Source of the DNA: Neisseria leonii
GTDB lineage: Bacteria > Pseudomonadota > Gammaproteobacteria > Burkholderiales > Neisseriaceae
DNA: 64,000 nt
Direction of reading: 5' to 3'
NCBI RefSeq assembly: GCF_028776105.2
Contig: NZ_CP145606.1
Coordinates: 1,364,001 to 1,428,000 of the forward strand
Below the pieces are notes generated by a model. That model made no database searches, was not told the DNA's origin, and worked only from the letters and a program-made list of their open reading frames with translations. Numbering within the stretch: position 1 is the first letter of the stretch; every line of letters starts with the position of its first letter. Shown here one piece after another: positions 26,474-38,063 of the stretch. The position numbers were made by a program, and so were the translations under genes.

Positions 26474-28579
26474 TCAGCCTTTACGCGCCTCAGTTACCGC
26501 AGCGGCAACGTGCGCCGGAGCTTCGGCATATTTTTTAAATTCCATAGAGTAAGTGGCACGGCCTTGGGTGGCGGAGCGCAGGTCGGTCGAATAACCGAAC
26601 ATTTCGGCCAGCGGCACTTCGGCGCGGACTTTTTTGCCGCCGATGCCGTCGTCATCCATACCCAGAACGATACCGCGGCGGCGGTTCAAATCGCCCATCA
26701 CATCGCCCATATACTCTTCGGGGGTTTCCACTTCAACCGCCATAATCGGTTCCAGCAAAGCAGGAGAAGCCTGACGCATACCTTCTTTAAAGGCTTGCGA
26801 TGCAGCCAATTCAAACGCCAGCTGCGAAGAGTCCACATCGTGATAAGAACCGAATACCAGACGAATGCGCACATCCACAACCGGGAAGCCCGCAACCACA
26901 CCGTTCGGCAGGGTGTCGCGGATACCTTTATCGACAGACGGGATAAATTCACGCGGAATCACGCCGCCCTTGATTTCATCGATAAACTCGTAGCCTTCGC
27001 CACCCGGCTCCATCGGCTCCATCTCGATCACCACGTGACCGTATTGACCTTTACCGCCCGATTGCTTGGCGTGTTTGTGCTCGGCTTTAACGGCTTTGCG
27101 GATGGTTTCGCGGTAAGCCACCTGAGGCGCACCGATATTGGCTTCCACACCAAACTCGCGCTTCATGCGGTCCACAATGATTTCCAAGTGCAACTCGCCC
27201 ATACCGGAAATAATGGTTTGACCCGATTCTTCGTCGCTGCGTACACGGAACGACGGATCTTCCTTGGCCAGACGGTTCAGAGCGATGCCCATTTTCTCTT
27301 GGTCAGCCTTGGTTTTCGGCTCAACAGCGACGTGGATTACCGGTTCGGGGAATTCCATACGCTCCAAGATAATCGGTGCATCTTCCGCACACAGGGTCTC
27401 GCCTGTGGTTACGTCTTTCAGGCCGATGGCGGCGGCGATGTCGCCGGCACGCACTTCTTCGATTTCCGTACGGTCGGCAGCAGTCATCTGAACCAGACGG
27501 CCGATGCGCTCGCGGGTACCTTTAACCGAGTTAATAACGGTGTCGCCAGACTTCACAAAACCGGAATAAACACGGATAAAGGTCAGCTGGCCGACATATT
27601 TGTCGTTCAGCATTTTGAACGCCAGAGCCGAGAACTTGGCATCATCGCTGGCTTCGCGTGTTTCAGCCGCATCAGTAGACGGATTGACACCGGCAACCGG
27701 CGGAATGTCGGTCGGCGCAGGCAGAAACTCCACCACCGCATCCAACATACGCTGTACACCTTTGTTTTTGAACGCAGAACCGCACAACATAGGCTGAATT
27801 TCACCGGCCAGAGTACGCTGACGCAGCGCGCCGACGATTTCTTCCTCGGTCAGCTCTTCACCGCCCAAGTATTTGTCCATCAGCTCTTCGCTGGCCTCGG
27901 CAGCCGCTTCGATCATGTTTTGACGCCATTCTTCAGCAGTCTCCACCAGATCGGCCGGAATATCGCCGTATTCGAACGTAGTACCTTGAGTGGCATCGTC
28001 CCAAATGATGGATTTCATTTTCAACAGATCCACCACACCGCTGAAGCTGTCTTCCGCACCGACCGGAATCACAATCGGAACCGGATTGGCGCGCAGACGG
28101 GCTTTCATCTGCTCGACCACACGGAAGAAATTAGCGCCTTGGCGGTCCATTTTATTGACAAATGCCAAACGCGGCACTTGGTACTTGTTGGCTTGGCGCC
28201 ATACGGTTTCAGACTGGGGCTGTACGCCACCTACCGCACAGTAAACCATGACCGCACCGTCCAAAACGCGCATGGAACGCTCCACCTCTACGGTAAAGTC
28301 CACGTGTCCCGGAGTATCGATGATGTTGAAACGGTGCTCTTTAAACTGACCGCCCATACCTTTCCAGTAGGAAGTTACGGCTGCGGAAGTAATGGTAATA
28401 CCGCGCTCTTGCTCTTGTTCCATATAGTCGGTAGTAGCCGCACCGTCATGCACCTCGCCCAGTTTGTGGGTCAGGCCGGTATAGAACAGGATACGCTCGG
28501 TCGTCGTCGTCTTACCTGCATCAATGTGGGCAGAGATACCGATATTGCGGTATAGGCTGATTGGGGTCTTGCGAGCCAT
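26474..28579 (-). CDS. fusA: Elongation factor G
   Basis: GTPase that drives ribosomal translocation and, with RRF, recycling. 701 residues with [12 protein letters not shown] and NKMDR in the G domain, near the [20 protein letters not shown]-loop, and domains II-V including [18 protein letters not shown] and the C-terminal [15 protein letters not shown]. Third gene of the str operon, 19 bp after rpsG. Confidence 0.98.
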   Translation of the reverse strand: MARKTPISLYRNIGISAHIDAGKTTTTERILFYTGLTHKLGEVHDGAATTDYMEQEQERGITITSAAVTSYWKGMGGQFKEHRFNIIDTPGHVDFTVEVERSMRVLDGAVMVYCAVGGVQPQSETVWRQANKYQVPRLAFVNKMDRQGANFFRVVEQMKARLRANPVPIVIPVGAEDSFSGVVDLLKMKSIIWDDATQGTTFEYGDIPADLVETAEEWRQNMIEAAAEASEELMDKYLGGEELTEEEIVGALRQRTLAGEIQPMLCGSAFKNKGVQRMLDAVVEFLPAPTDIPPVAGVNPSTDAAETREASDDAKFSALAFKMLNDKYVGQLTFIRVYSGFVKSGDTVINSVKGTRERIGRLVQMTAADRTEIEEVRAGDIAAAIGLKDVTTGETLCAEDAPIILERMEFPEPVIHVAVEPKTKADQEKMGIALNRLAKEDPSFRVRSDEESGQTIISGMGELHLEIIVDRMKREFGVEANIGAPQVAYRETIRKAVKAEHKHAKQSGGKGQYGHVVIEMEPMEPGGEGYEFIDEIKGGVIPREFIPSVDKGIRDTLPNGVVAGFPVVDVRIRLVFGSYHDVDSSQLAFELAASQAFKEGMRQASPALLEPIMAVEVETPEEYMGDVMGDLNRRRGIVLGMDDDGIGGKKVRAEVPLAEMFGYSTDLRSATQGRATYSMEFKKYAEAPAHVAAAVTEARKG

Positions 28580-28597
28580 TGGATTAGCCTTTCAAAA

Positions 28598-29068
28598 TTA
28601 GAAGCGGAAGTGGGAGAACGCTTTGTTGGCTTCGGCCATGCGGTGTACTTCTTCACGTTTTTTCAACGCACCGCCGCGGCCTTCGGAAGCATCGATCAAC
28701 TCGCCGGCCAAACGCAGATCCATCGATTTCTCACCGCGTTTGCGGGCAGCATCGCGTACCCAGCGCATCGCCAGAGCCAAACGGCGTGAAGCACGTACCT
28801 CAACAGGAACTTGGTAGTTGGCACCGCCGACACGGCGGCTTTTCACTTCGACCAGCGGTTTGGCATTGGAGATAGCTTCGTTGAATACTTCGATAGCTGC
28901 TTTGCCGGTTTTTTTCTCGATTTGCGCCAGCGCACCGTAAACAATGCGCTCCGCTACGGATTTTTTACCGTCAATCATCAATACGTTCATGAATTTAGTC
29001 AGCTCGACGCTGCCGAATTTCGGATCAGGCAGAACATCGCGCTTGGGGACTTCTCTACGACGTGGCAT
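28598..29068 (-). CDS. rpsG: 30S ribosomal protein S7
   Basis: Primary 16S rRNA-binding protein of the 30S head and, in E. coli, the translational repressor of the str operon. 156 residues, [20 protein letters not shown] at the start, matching the family over the full length. Between rpsL and fusA in the standard str order. Confidence 0.98.
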   Translation of the reverse strand: MPRRREVPKRDVLPDPKFGSVELTKFMNVLMIDGKKSVAERIVYGALAQIEKKTGKAAIEVFNEAISNAKPLVEVKSRRVGGANYQVPVEVRASRRLALAMRWVRDAARKRGEKSMDLRLAGELIDASEGRGGALKKREEVHRMAEANKAFSHFRF

Positions 29069-29186
29069 ATCAATTTCCTTTAAATCTATTCAGCTGGGAA
29101 CATTCCCACAAATACCCAACGGGGCATTCGCTTACTCGGCCGTTTTTTTTCAAATCAGGCGGCCGACGTGCCTAATGAAGTCCGAA

Positions 29187-29558
29187 TTACTTGGGACGCT
29201 TCGCACCGTATTTGGAACGGGCCTGTTTACGGTCTTTCACACCTGCGGTATCCAGAGAACCGCGTACGGTATGGTAGCGCACACCCGGCAAGTCTTTGAC
29301 ACGACCGCCGCGGATCAGCACCACGCTGTGCTCTTGCAGGTTGTGGCCTTCGCCGCCGATATACGAAATGACTTCGAAACCGTTGGTCAGGCGGACTTTG
29401 CAGACTTTACGCAATGCAGAGTTCGGTTTTTTCGGAGTAGTGGTGTACACACGGGTGCATACGCCGCGTTTTTGCGGGCAGGCTTCCAGTGCGGGCACTT
29501 TGTTTACGTACACGGGCTTTTGACGGCCTTTGCGTACTAATTGGTTAATCGTTGGCAT
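29187..29558 (-). CDS. rpsL: 30S ribosomal protein S12
   Basis: Decoding-centre protein of the 30S subunit. 123 residues starting [13 protein letters not shown] at 29558; the upstream extension is promoter sequence. [10 protein letters not shown] carries the streptomycin-site lysine (Lys43) in wild-type form, and [16 protein letters not shown] completes the signature. First gene of the str operon. Confidence 0.98.
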   Translation of the reverse strand: MPTINQLVRKGRQKPVYVNKVPALEACPQKRGVCTRVYTTTPKKPNSALRKVCKVRLTNGFEVISYIGGEGHNLQEHSVVLIRGGRVKDLPGVRYHTVRGSLDTAGVKDRKQARSKYGAKRPK

Positions 29559-29613
29559 ATTTTCTCGTCCTGTTGAGTTCAATATTTGCCGACACCATGC
29601 CGACAAGAGCGGA

Positions 29614-29643
29614 ATTATATTATCAAGGCAAGTCAAAGGTCAA
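29614..29643 (-). promoter_or_regulatory. str operon (rpsL) promoter
   Basis: On the minus strand TTGACC (29643-29638) and TATAAT (29619-29614) with an 18-bp spacer, about 55 bp upstream of rpsL. Near-consensus, as expected for a ribosomal protein operon. Confidence 0.78.
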
Positions 29644-29710
29644 TGCCTGATACTATTTTTCTGTTTAAAATCAGCCGATTTTTGGCAGCACTTTTTGACC
29701 GCACACAAAA

Positions 29711-29782
29711 AGGCCGTCTGAAAACGGAGAAACGGGCTGTTTCCGGGCAATGGAAATTTCCGAATCCGTTTTCAGACGGCCT
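29711..29782. terminator. DUS hairpin between ftsZ and rpsL
   Basis: 18-bp perfect arms AGGCCGTCTGAAAACGGA (29711-29728) and its complement (29765-29782), 36 bp apart. Lies just beyond the ftsZ stop and upstream of the rpsL promoter, so it should insulate the dcw cluster from the str operon. Confidence 0.6.
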
Positions 29783-29843
29783 TGTGTTGGCAGGTTCGAC
29801 AAGTTTGGCCAAACCTTACAATACGCAAGCCGGCAAGCCGGTC

Positions 29844-31055
29844 TTATTTATCGAAATGGTTTTGGCGGCGCAACACGGCAGGAACTTCCAAATCGTCCAA
29901 CACGGCCTGATTGGAAAAATCGGCAGCCGACAGATTCATATTGCGGGTATCGCGGCCGGAACGGATGACGCTTTCAATATTCGGCATATCGGCAGCATAA
30001 TCTTCGCGGCTGAATACCGGCTGACGGATGCGCGCCGATTCCTTCACGCTGCGGATATGCGACTGGCTCGCGCCGGTAAATGCGCCTTCTTTCAGGCCCG
30101 TGGCAATGATGGTAACGCGGATCGCATCTTCCGGCATACTTTCGTCTTCCGCCGTGCCGTATTTCCGCTCGGCATCCGGGTGCACATAATCGTCAATCAT
30201 GCGCATGATGGTGTTGTATTCCGACATTTTCAGACTGTCGGGCGCAGTCGTGATATTTACCAGTACACCGCGCGCACCGTCCAGGCTGACGTTGTCCAGC
30301 AGCGGGCTGGCAATCGCCTCTTCCGTTGCCAGACGGGCACGGTCCACGCCCTGAGACGCACCGGTTCCCATCATGGCCATGCCGGTAATCCCCATTACGG
30401 TTTCGACATCCGAGAAATCGGCATTCATAAAGCCCGGGCGGGTAATCAGTTCGGAAATGCCTGCCACGGCGGCATACAGCACATTATCTGCCGCACGGAA
30501 AGCCTCGCGCACGGTAACGTCTTCGCCCAAGGCTGTCATCAATTTGTCGTTCGGAATCACAATCAGCGAATCGACTTGGCTTTTCAGATGCTCGATACCT
30601 TGTTGGGCAACATGGATACGCTTGCCTTCATGCTCGAAAGGACGGGTAACCACGGCAACGGTCAATACGCCCATTTCTTTGGCAATTTCCGCCACCACCG
30701 GAGCAGCACCCGTTCCCGTACCGCCGCCCATGCCGGTAGTGATAAACAGCAGATTGGCACCGCTGATGGCTTCGGCAATGGCTTCGCGGTCTTCCAAGGC
30801 GGCATCCCGACCGACTTCGGGGTTGGTACCCGCACCCAAACCTTTGGTCAGATTGCGCCCCAACTGGATACGCTTGGCCGCACGGCTTTTATTTAAAGAC
30901 TGTGCATCAGTATTGGCACTGATGAAGTCCACGCCTTCAATCGTATTGTCGATCATATTGTTGATGGCGTTACAGCCGCCGCCGCCCACACCGATGACTT
31001 TAATCACCGCAGGGCTTGCGGCATTTTCTTCGACCACGTCGTAAACAAAATCCAT
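29844..31055 (-). CDS. ftsZ: Cell division protein FtsZ
   Basis: Tubulin-like GTPase that forms the Z ring. 403 residues with the GTP-binding signature GGGTGTG at 110-116, the T7-loop region with NADFSDVETVM, a variable linker, and the C-terminal peptide DLEVPAVLRRQ that binds FtsA and ZipA-type partners. Last gene of the dcw cluster, 118 bp after ftsA; that gap may hold an internal promoter but none is clear. Confidence 0.98.
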   Translation of the reverse strand: MDFVYDVVEENAASPAVIKVIGVGGGGCNAINNMIDNTIEGVDFISANTDAQSLNKSRAAKRIQLGRNLTKGLGAGTNPEVGRDAALEDREAIAEAISGANLLFITTGMGGGTGTGAAPVVAEIAKEMGVLTVAVVTRPFEHEGKRIHVAQQGIEHLKSQVDSLIVIPNDKLMTALGEDVTVREAFRAADNVLYAAVAGISELITRPGFMNADFSDVETVMGITGMAMMGTGASQGVDRARLATEEAIASPLLDNVSLDGARGVLVNITTAPDSLKMSEYNTIMRMIDDYVHPDAERKYGTAEDESMPEDAIRVTIIATGLKEGAFTGASQSHIRSVKESARIRQPVFSREDYAADMPNIESVIRSGRDTRNMNLSAADFSNQAVLDDLEVPAVLRRQNHFDK

Positions 31056-31173
31056 GTGTTTTCTCCGGCGCCCCGTTACAGGACGAATAAAATAAATGGT
31101 GTCGATTATATAAGATGCTGCCGTTTTTTGGCAAAACGGTCACCGGCTCTTTACCTGTTTTTATGGCACATCT

Positions 31174-32418
31174 TTAAAACGCATTGCGCAGCCACTCTTT
31201 GATGCGTACCAGCAGCCCCTCTCCCGAATGACTGTTGCGCACCTGAACCGCATGACTGCTGGGCGCACCCTCCGCCTCGCCGCAAGCTTCCTGCAACAGG
31301 CCGATAACGGTCGCATAACGCGGATTGCGGATGCGCTCGGACACGCCGGACATTTCTTTCGGCACACCGATGCGCGCAGGCAGATTGAACACGTCTTCGG
31401 CCAAATCGACAATGCCCGCCAGCATAGACGCCCCGCCGGTCAGCACCACGCCCGAAGTCAATACTTCTTCGGGGAAACCGCTGCGGCGCAGTTCGTTAAG
31501 CGTCAATTCCAGAATCTCTTCGACACGCGGGCCGATCACGCTGGCCAAAACCCGGCGGGAAATCTGACGCGGCAGCCGATCGCCCACACTCGGCACTTCC
31601 ACCATTTCGTCCAAACCCTCCAAATCGGGGTGTGCGGCACCGTGGTGCACCTTAATGTATTCGGCCGATGCGTAAGGCGTACGCAGGGCTTGCGCCAAAT
31701 CGCCGGTAATCAGATCACCTGCTACCGGAATCACGGCCGTATGGCGGATGGCACCGTTGGTATAGACCGCAATGTCGGTGGTACCGCCGCCGATGTCGAT
31801 CACGCACACACCCAAATCTTTTTCATCTTCGGTCAGCACCGCACGACCGCTGGCCAAAGGCTGCAACATCATTTGGTTCATTTGCAGTCCGCAGCGTTTC
31901 ACGCATTTTTCGATGTTCTGCATCGCGGTTACCGCACCGGTGATAATGTGGACGCGGGTATCCAGCCGCACACCGCTCATACCGATGGGTTCGCGCACGC
32001 CCGGCTGGCTGTCGATGATGTATTCCTGCACGACGGTATGCAGAATTTTATGATCCGGCGGAATATTCACCGCTTTGGCCGTTTCAATCGCACGGTCGAT
32101 ATCCGCCTGCGCCACTTCGCCGTCTTTGATTTTCACCACGCCCTGCGAATTGAGACTGCGGATATGGTTGCCCGCGATGCCTGTGGTGACGCCGGAAACT
32201 TTGCAGTCGGCCATCAGCTCTGCTTCGCCCACCGCCTGCTGAATCGCCTGAGCGGTGGCATCGATATTGGTTACCATGCCGGCTTTGAGGCCGCGCGAAG
32301 GCGCCTGCCCCAAACCGACAATCTGAATCTCGCCGTCTTCGTGCACTTCGCCGATCAGGGCAATGACTTTTGAAGTACCGATATCGAGTGCCGTAACGTA
32401 TTGCTTGCCTTTAACCAT
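31174..32418 (-). CDS. ftsA: Cell division protein FtsA
   Basis: Actin-like ATPase that tethers FtsZ to the membrane and recruits later divisome proteins. 414 residues with actin-fold motifs TALDIGTSKVIALI (phosphate 1), CVIDIGGGTTDIAVY (phosphate 2) and VLTGGASMLAG (adenosine). The C-terminus IKEWLRNAF is an amphipathic membrane-targeting helix. Sits between ftsQ and ftsZ as expected. Confidence 0.97.
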   Translation of the reverse strand: MVKGKQYVTALDIGTSKVIALIGEVHEDGEIQIVGLGQAPSRGLKAGMVTNIDATAQAIQQAVGEAELMADCKVSGVTTGIAGNHIRSLNSQGVVKIKDGEVAQADIDRAIETAKAVNIPPDHKILHTVVQEYIIDSQPGVREPIGMSGVRLDTRVHIITGAVTAMQNIEKCVKRCGLQMNQMMLQPLASGRAVLTEDEKDLGVCVIDIGGGTTDIAVYTNGAIRHTAVIPVAGDLITGDLAQALRTPYASAEYIKVHHGAAHPDLEGLDEMVEVPSVGDRLPRQISRRVLASVIGPRVEEILELTLNELRRSGFPEEVLTSGVVLTGGASMLAGIVDLAEDVFNLPARIGVPKEMSGVSERIRNPRYATVIGLLQEACGEAEGAPSSHAVQVRNSHSGEGLLVRIKEWLRNAF

Positions 32419-32435
32419 AATTTGCTTCCTAACAA

Positions 32436-33194
32436 TTAATTTGATGGTGCGGCCGCTGCCGCTGATGCCGCCTGATCCGGCGCGGCTTCGTCCGCCGGTT
32501 TTGCACGCACGGCAAAACCGTCTTTATAACGCATATCCACATATTGCAGACGCGGTGCCTGTTCGCGCAACACCGGCTGCCACACGGCAATAAAGCGTGC
32601 CAAACGGGCATTTTCGTCTTCGCGCCCCAAGCGCACGGTCAGCCCGTTGTCCAATACCAGCTCCCACGCCGAACGCGGTGTGTAAACCAAGCGGCGTACC
32701 GCCAGTTTTTCACGCGCCAAGGCCGTCTGAAAAGCAGAAAGATGCGCCACCATATCGCGTGCGGCCTCCGCTTCTCCCACCAGCTGCGGCAGCGGTTCGG
32801 CCACTTCGCCTACAAATACCGTACCTTCCGTATCTACCAGCCGTCCCGCCTCTTCACCCCAGCGTGCAACGGCAATGCGTTCGCGCAACACGATTTCCAC
32901 CGTATCGGGCAGACGGCGGCGCACCTGCGCTTCCGCCAGCCACGGCAGCGCGGCATAGGCGGTCTGCGCGCCGTTCAAATCCGCCCGCAGAATATTCCCC
33001 CGGATATACTGTTTGGCAATCTTCTGCAATACCGCCTCATCGGTATGACGGATGTCGCCGCTGATGACAACCTGTTTGATGGGGAAATACGGCGAATGGT
33101 ACAGCCACGCACCGCCCGCCGCCAACAGCAGCAGGAACAGCAAAACAGTCAGCCAACCGCTGATGCGGCGCATGGCGGAAGCATTATTCCACAT
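32436..33194 (-). CDS. ftsQ: Cell division protein FtsQ
   Basis: Bitopic divisome protein that links FtsA/FtsK to FtsB/FtsL. 252 residues: cytoplasmic N-terminus, one membrane helix at about 14-31, a POTRA domain beginning [17 protein letters not shown], then the beta domain and an Ala-rich tail. The start overlaps the end of ddl by 11 bases. A DUS (32720-32731) is read in frame as SAFQTAL. Confidence 0.93.
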   Translation of the reverse strand: MWNNASAMRRISGWLTVLLFLLLLAAGGAWLYHSPYFPIKQVVISGDIRHTDEAVLQKIAKQYIRGNILRADLNGAQTAYAALPWLAEAQVRRRLPDTVEIVLRERIAVARWGEEAGRLVDTEGTVFVGEVAEPLPQLVGEAEAARDMVAHLSAFQTALAREKLAVRRLVYTPRSAWELVLDNGLTVRLGREDENARLARFIAVWQPVLREQAPRLQYVDMRYKDGFAVRAKPADEAAPDQAASAAAAAPSN

Positions 33195-34098
33195 GGGCGG
33201 TTTTCAAAATCTCGATGCACAAATCGGCAAAACCGATGCCTGCCTGCGCGGCCGCTTTGGGAACCAGACTGTGGCCGGTCATGCCCGGCAGCGTGTTGGC
33301 TTCCAGCAGATACAGCCTGCCGTCGCCGTCTTTCAAAAAGTCGATGCGTCCCCAGCCCGTTCCGCCGATGGCGGCAAACGCCCGCTCGGCCAGACTGCCC
33401 ATCAGCCGTTCGTCTTCGTCCGAAAGATCCGAAGGACACAGATATTGCGTGTCGTCGCGGCTGTATTTGGCTTCGGCATCGTAAAATTCGGTGGCCGGAA
33501 TGATGCGCACGGACGGCAGCGCGCGGCCGTTGAGTACGGCACAGGTATATTCGCCGCCGCCGATAAACCGCTCGGCGATAATCTCGCCTTTAAACTGCTT
33601 CAATTCGGCATACACACTTTTCAGACGGCCTGTTTCTTTCACTTTCACCACGCCCACGCTGCTGCCCTCGGCAGCGGGTTTGACAAACAGCGGCAGACCC
33701 AACCGTGCCTCGACCGCATCGAAATCGCAGTCGTCGGACAAAACCGCATAATCGGGCACAGGCAGATCCAAGCCTTTCCACAACAGTTTGCAGCGGTATT
33801 TGTCCATACCGACGGCCGAAGCCATCACGCCGCAGCCGGTATAAGGAATACCCAAGGCGTTCAATGCCCCCTGCACCGTGCCGTCTTCACCGAAACTGCC
33901 GTGCAGGATATTGAAGACACGGTCAAATCCCTGTGTTTTCAGGTCGGCCAACGGTATTTCTTTGGGGTCGAACGCATGCGCATCAATGCCTTTGCCCCGC
34001 AAAGCGGCCAAAACGGCGCGCCCGCTGTTGAGCGACACTTCGCGTTCACTGGAAAAGCCGCCCATTAAGACGGCCACTTTGCCGAAATGCTGCGTCAT
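33184..34098 (-). CDS. ddl: D-alanine--D-alanine ligase
   Basis: ATP-grasp enzyme that makes the D-Ala-D-Ala dipeptide used by MurF. 304 residues with [15 protein letters not shown] at the N-terminus, [15 protein letters not shown] (ATP loop), [11 protein letters not shown] and [19 protein letters not shown] (Mg and substrate site). A DUS at 33620-33631 lies inside the gene. Three bases from murC and overlapping ftsQ. Confidence 0.97.
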   Translation of the reverse strand: MTQHFGKVAVLMGGFSSEREVSLNSGRAVLAALRGKGIDAHAFDPKEIPLADLKTQGFDRVFNILHGSFGEDGTVQGALNALGIPYTGCGVMASAVGMDKYRCKLLWKGLDLPVPDYAVLSDDCDFDAVEARLGLPLFVKPAAEGSSVGVVKVKETGRLKSVYAELKQFKGEIIAERFIGGGEYTCAVLNGRALPSVRIIPATEFYDAEAKYSRDDTQYLCPSDLSDEDERLMGSLAERAFAAIGGTGWGRIDFLKDGDGRLYLLEANTLPGMTGHSLVPKAAAQAGIGFADLCIEILKTAHVE

Positions 34099-34100
34099 GC

Positions 34101-35534
<1,434 letters not shown>

Positions 35535-35569
35535 AATTCTGAACTTCCGCCCGCAATCTTGTCCCGAAA

Positions 35570-35617
35570 AAGGCTTTTCAGACGGCCTGCCGCTGTCTGA
35601 GGCCGTCTGAAAAGCCT
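35570..35617. terminator. DUS hairpin between murC and murG
   Basis: 18-bp arms built from DUS copies at 35577-35588 and 35600-35611, 11-base loop, in the 164-bp gap between murG and murC. Inside the dcw cluster it may act as a partial attenuator or RNA-processing site rather than a full terminator. Confidence 0.5.
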
Positions 35618-35698
35618 GCCGTCCGCCGAGAATAAAAGTCTGGATTGTAAACGCGCTGCCCGCTGCCCGCTATCGGAAAAATTGTTTTTCGCTTAATT

Positions 35699-36766
35699 TT
35701 ACTTCAAACAGGCAATGGCGGCCTGTGCCACGCGCTGCGCGCTGTCGGGTACGGCCAAAGTACGCGCGTTCCCCGCCCATTGCAGACAGCGTTCCCGCGT
35801 CAGCCCGGCCAGCACTTCGGCCAGTTTTTCCGCGCTCAGCTGCGCCTGCGGCAGCAGCAGCCCCGCTTCGGCCTGAACCATAAAACGTGCGTTGGCGGTT
35901 TGGTGGTCGTCCACCGCCTGCGGATACGGCACCAAAAGCGCGCCCACCCCCGCCGCCGTCAGTTCGGCAATCGTCAGCGCGCCGGCGCGGCACAATACCA
36001 CATCGGCATCGCGGTAGGCGGCGGCCATATCGTCGATAAATTCGCTGCATTCGGCGGCGACACCGGCCTGACGGTAAGCAGTTTCCAGTGCTTCGAGTTT
36101 GCCGCGACCCGACTGGTGGCGCACCTGCGGCCGCATTTCGGCCGGTATGGCCGCCAATGCCTGCGGCACGGTTTCATTTAATACCTGCGCGCCCAAGCTG
36201 CCGCCCACCACCAGTATTTTCAGACGGCCTGTCCGTCCGGCAAAACGTGTTTCGGGTGCGGGCAGCGCGGCGATTTCCACGCGCACGGGGTTGCCCACCA
36301 GCCCGCCTTCTGCGTCAAAGGCTTTGGGGAAGGCATACAGCACCCGTTCCGCCCAGCGTGCCAGCTGTCTGTTCGCCAAGCCGGCCACCGCGTTCTGCTC
36401 GTGAATCACCATCGGCACGCCCGACAGTTTCGCCGCCAAACCGCCGGGGAAAGTCACAAAGCCGCCGAAACCGATTACACAGGCGACACGGTGTTTTCGG
36501 ATAATGCGCCGCGCCGCGTTGACCGTCTGCCACAGGGTAAACGGCAGCATCAGTTTGCGTTTGAGACCGTTGCCGCGCACGCCTTTAATCGCCAGCGTTT
36601 CGAGCAGAATGTCCTGTTGCGGCACAATCCGCGTTTCCATCGCCCCTTCGCTGCCCAACCAGACGACATGATGGCCTTCGGCCTGCAAGGCACGCGCCAC
36701 GGCCAGCGCGGGAAAAATATGTCCGCCCGTACCGCCTGCCATCAGCATAAAGGTTTTTCCGCCCAT
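35699..36766 (-). CDS. murG: MurG N-acetylglucosaminyltransferase
   Basis: Transfers GlcNAc to lipid I to make lipid II at the inner face of the membrane. 355 residues, GT28 family, with MAGGTGGHIFPALAVA, IGFGGFVTFPGG, HEQNAVAGLANR, VVGGSLGAQVLNE and CRAGALTIAEL. A DUS (36219-36230) is read in frame as TGRLKI. Four bases from ftsW. Confidence 0.97.
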   Translation of the reverse strand: MGGKTFMLMAGGTGGHIFPALAVARALQAEGHHVVWLGSEGAMETRIVPQQDILLETLAIKGVRGNGLKRKLMLPFTLWQTVNAARRIIRKHRVACVIGFGGFVTFPGGLAAKLSGVPMVIHEQNAVAGLANRQLARWAERVLYAFPKAFDAEGGLVGNPVRVEIAALPAPETRFAGRTGRLKILVVGGSLGAQVLNETVPQALAAIPAEMRPQVRHQSGRGKLEALETAYRQAGVAAECSEFIDDMAAAYRDADVVLCRAGALTIAELTAAGVGALLVPYPQAVDDHQTANARFMVQAEAGLLLPQAQLSAEKLAEVLAGLTRERCLQWAGNARTLAVPDSAQRVAQAAIACLK

Positions 36767-36769
36767 CTC

Positions 36770-37930
36770 TTACCCTTCCACTTTAAAGCCGCGCATTTTG
36801 AGGCGGTTTTCATAATCCACACGCATCAGCAATGCCACGCACACCAGCATCATCACCACCGACGAACCGCCGTAAGACATCAGCGGCAGCGGCAGCCCTT
36901 TGGTGGGCAGAATGCCGACATTGACCCCGATATTGAAAAAACTCTGAATCCCCAGCCAGATACCGATGCCCTTGGCGACAAATGCACCGAAAAAGAGTTC
37001 CAGATCGCGCGCCTGCTTGCCGATGGAAAAAGCGCGCCATACCAGCCAGCCGTAGCAGAACACCAGCACGCACATACCGGCAAAGCCGAACTCTTCGCCG
37101 ATAACGGCAAAAATAAAGTCCGTGTGCGCCTCGGGCAGATAAAACCGTTTTTCCAAACCCGCACCCAAGCCCACACCGAACCATTCGCCGCGCGTAATCG
37201 CCATCAGCGAATGCGAAAGCTGGTAGCCCGAGCCGAACGGATCTTTGAACGGGTCGAGGAACGACGTTACCCGTGCCACACGGTAAGGTGCAGCCGCAAT
37301 CAGACCGGCCATCATCATCAGCCCGACCGCCACCATGACGCTGAACCACTGCCACGGCAGACCGGCCAGATACAGCATACCCACGGCAATCACGGAAATC
37401 ACCACAAACGAGCCGAAATCCGGTTCCAGCATCACCAGCCCCAGGCCCAGCCCGATCAGCATGCCCGGCGGAATGATTTTTTTAAACTCGCGCAGCACCT
37501 CGGCCTTTCGGGTAAAAAAACTGGCCAGATACAGAATCACCGCCAATTTGAAAATCTCCGTCGGTTGGAGATTGACCGGCCCCAACTGTATCCAGCGTTT
37601 GGCACCGTTGATCTCCCGTCCCACGCCGAGTACGGCCATCAACAGCAGCAACGCAACACCGAAAATCAACGGCGTCCACTTTTTCCACACCGCCAGGCGG
37701 ATTTTGGCCGCTGCCAGTGCCGCTGCCGCCCCCGTGGCGACAAATGCCGCCTGACGGGTCAGGAAAAACATTTTGTCGCCGTTCTCCTGCCCCGCATACA
37801 CAATCGAGGCAGAATAAATCATCAGCAGGCTGAACGCGGTGAGCAGCACCACCATCCATAATAAAGACTGGTCGATTTTATGCCCGCTTTTGAGCACCGG
37901 CCGGTCCAGAAGTTTCGATTCGCTAATCAT
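36770..37930 (-). CDS. ftsW: Septal peptidoglycan glycosyltransferase FtsW
   Basis: SEDS-family polymerase that builds septal glycan from lipid II with PBP2 (FtsI). 386 residues with ten predicted membrane helices. Signatures are REINGAKRWIQLGP, NLQPTEIFKLAVI, MLEPDFGSFVVI (catalytic Asp of the SEDS family), EEFGFAG and LPTKGLPLPLMSYGGSS. Start at 37930 (MISESKLLD); the frame stays open upstream only because the hairpin array at 37957-38059 has no stops. Confidence 0.95.
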   Translation of the reverse strand: MISESKLLDRPVLKSGHKIDQSLLWMVVLLTAFSLLMIYSASIVYAGQENGDKMFFLTRQAAFVATGAAAALAAAKIRLAVWKKWTPLIFGVALLLLMAVLGVGREINGAKRWIQLGPVNLQPTEIFKLAVILYLASFFTRKAEVLREFKKIIPPGMLIGLGLGLVMLEPDFGSFVVISVIAVGMLYLAGLPWQWFSVMVAVGLMMMAGLIAAAPYRVARVTSFLDPFKDPFGSGYQLSHSLMAITRGEWFGVGLGAGLEKRFYLPEAHTDFIFAVIGEEFGFAGMCVLVFCYGWLVWRAFSIGKQARDLELFFGAFVAKGIGIWLGIQSFFNIGVNVGILPTKGLPLPLMSYGGSSVVMMLVCVALLMRVDYENRLKMRGFKVEG

Positions 37931-37956
37931 ATCCGACTTCTTAAAATTGACTCCGA

Positions 37957-38059
37957 AGGCCGTCTGAAAACGAGTGCAGCGGGTTTCTGCGAAGCTAAAA
38001 TAGTGCGCAGCACTATTTCTGCGCAGCGAAAACAAGCAGAACCAGTTTTCAGACGGCCT
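37957..38059 (+). repeat. DUS-anchored hairpin repeat array 3
   Basis: A DUS (37957-37968), a 30-bp unit AAACGAGTGC-A-GCGGGTTT plus CTGCGAAGCTA, a 32-bp unit AAATAGTGC-GCA-GCACTATTT plus CTGCGCAGCGA, a degenerate third unit, and an inverted DUS (38048-38059). It fills almost the whole gap between murD and ftsW. The second unit is a perfect 9-bp hairpin. Confidence 0.88.
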
Positions 38060-38063
38060 GAAT

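Noticed and set aside
26324..28555. 743-codon open frame on the plus strand over fusA
   Set aside because: It is antisense to a perfectly conserved EF-G. Long antisense frames arise here from GC-rich codon bias; similar cases cover murC (34119-35600), ftsW-murG (36401-37861) and rlmD (59449-60831).
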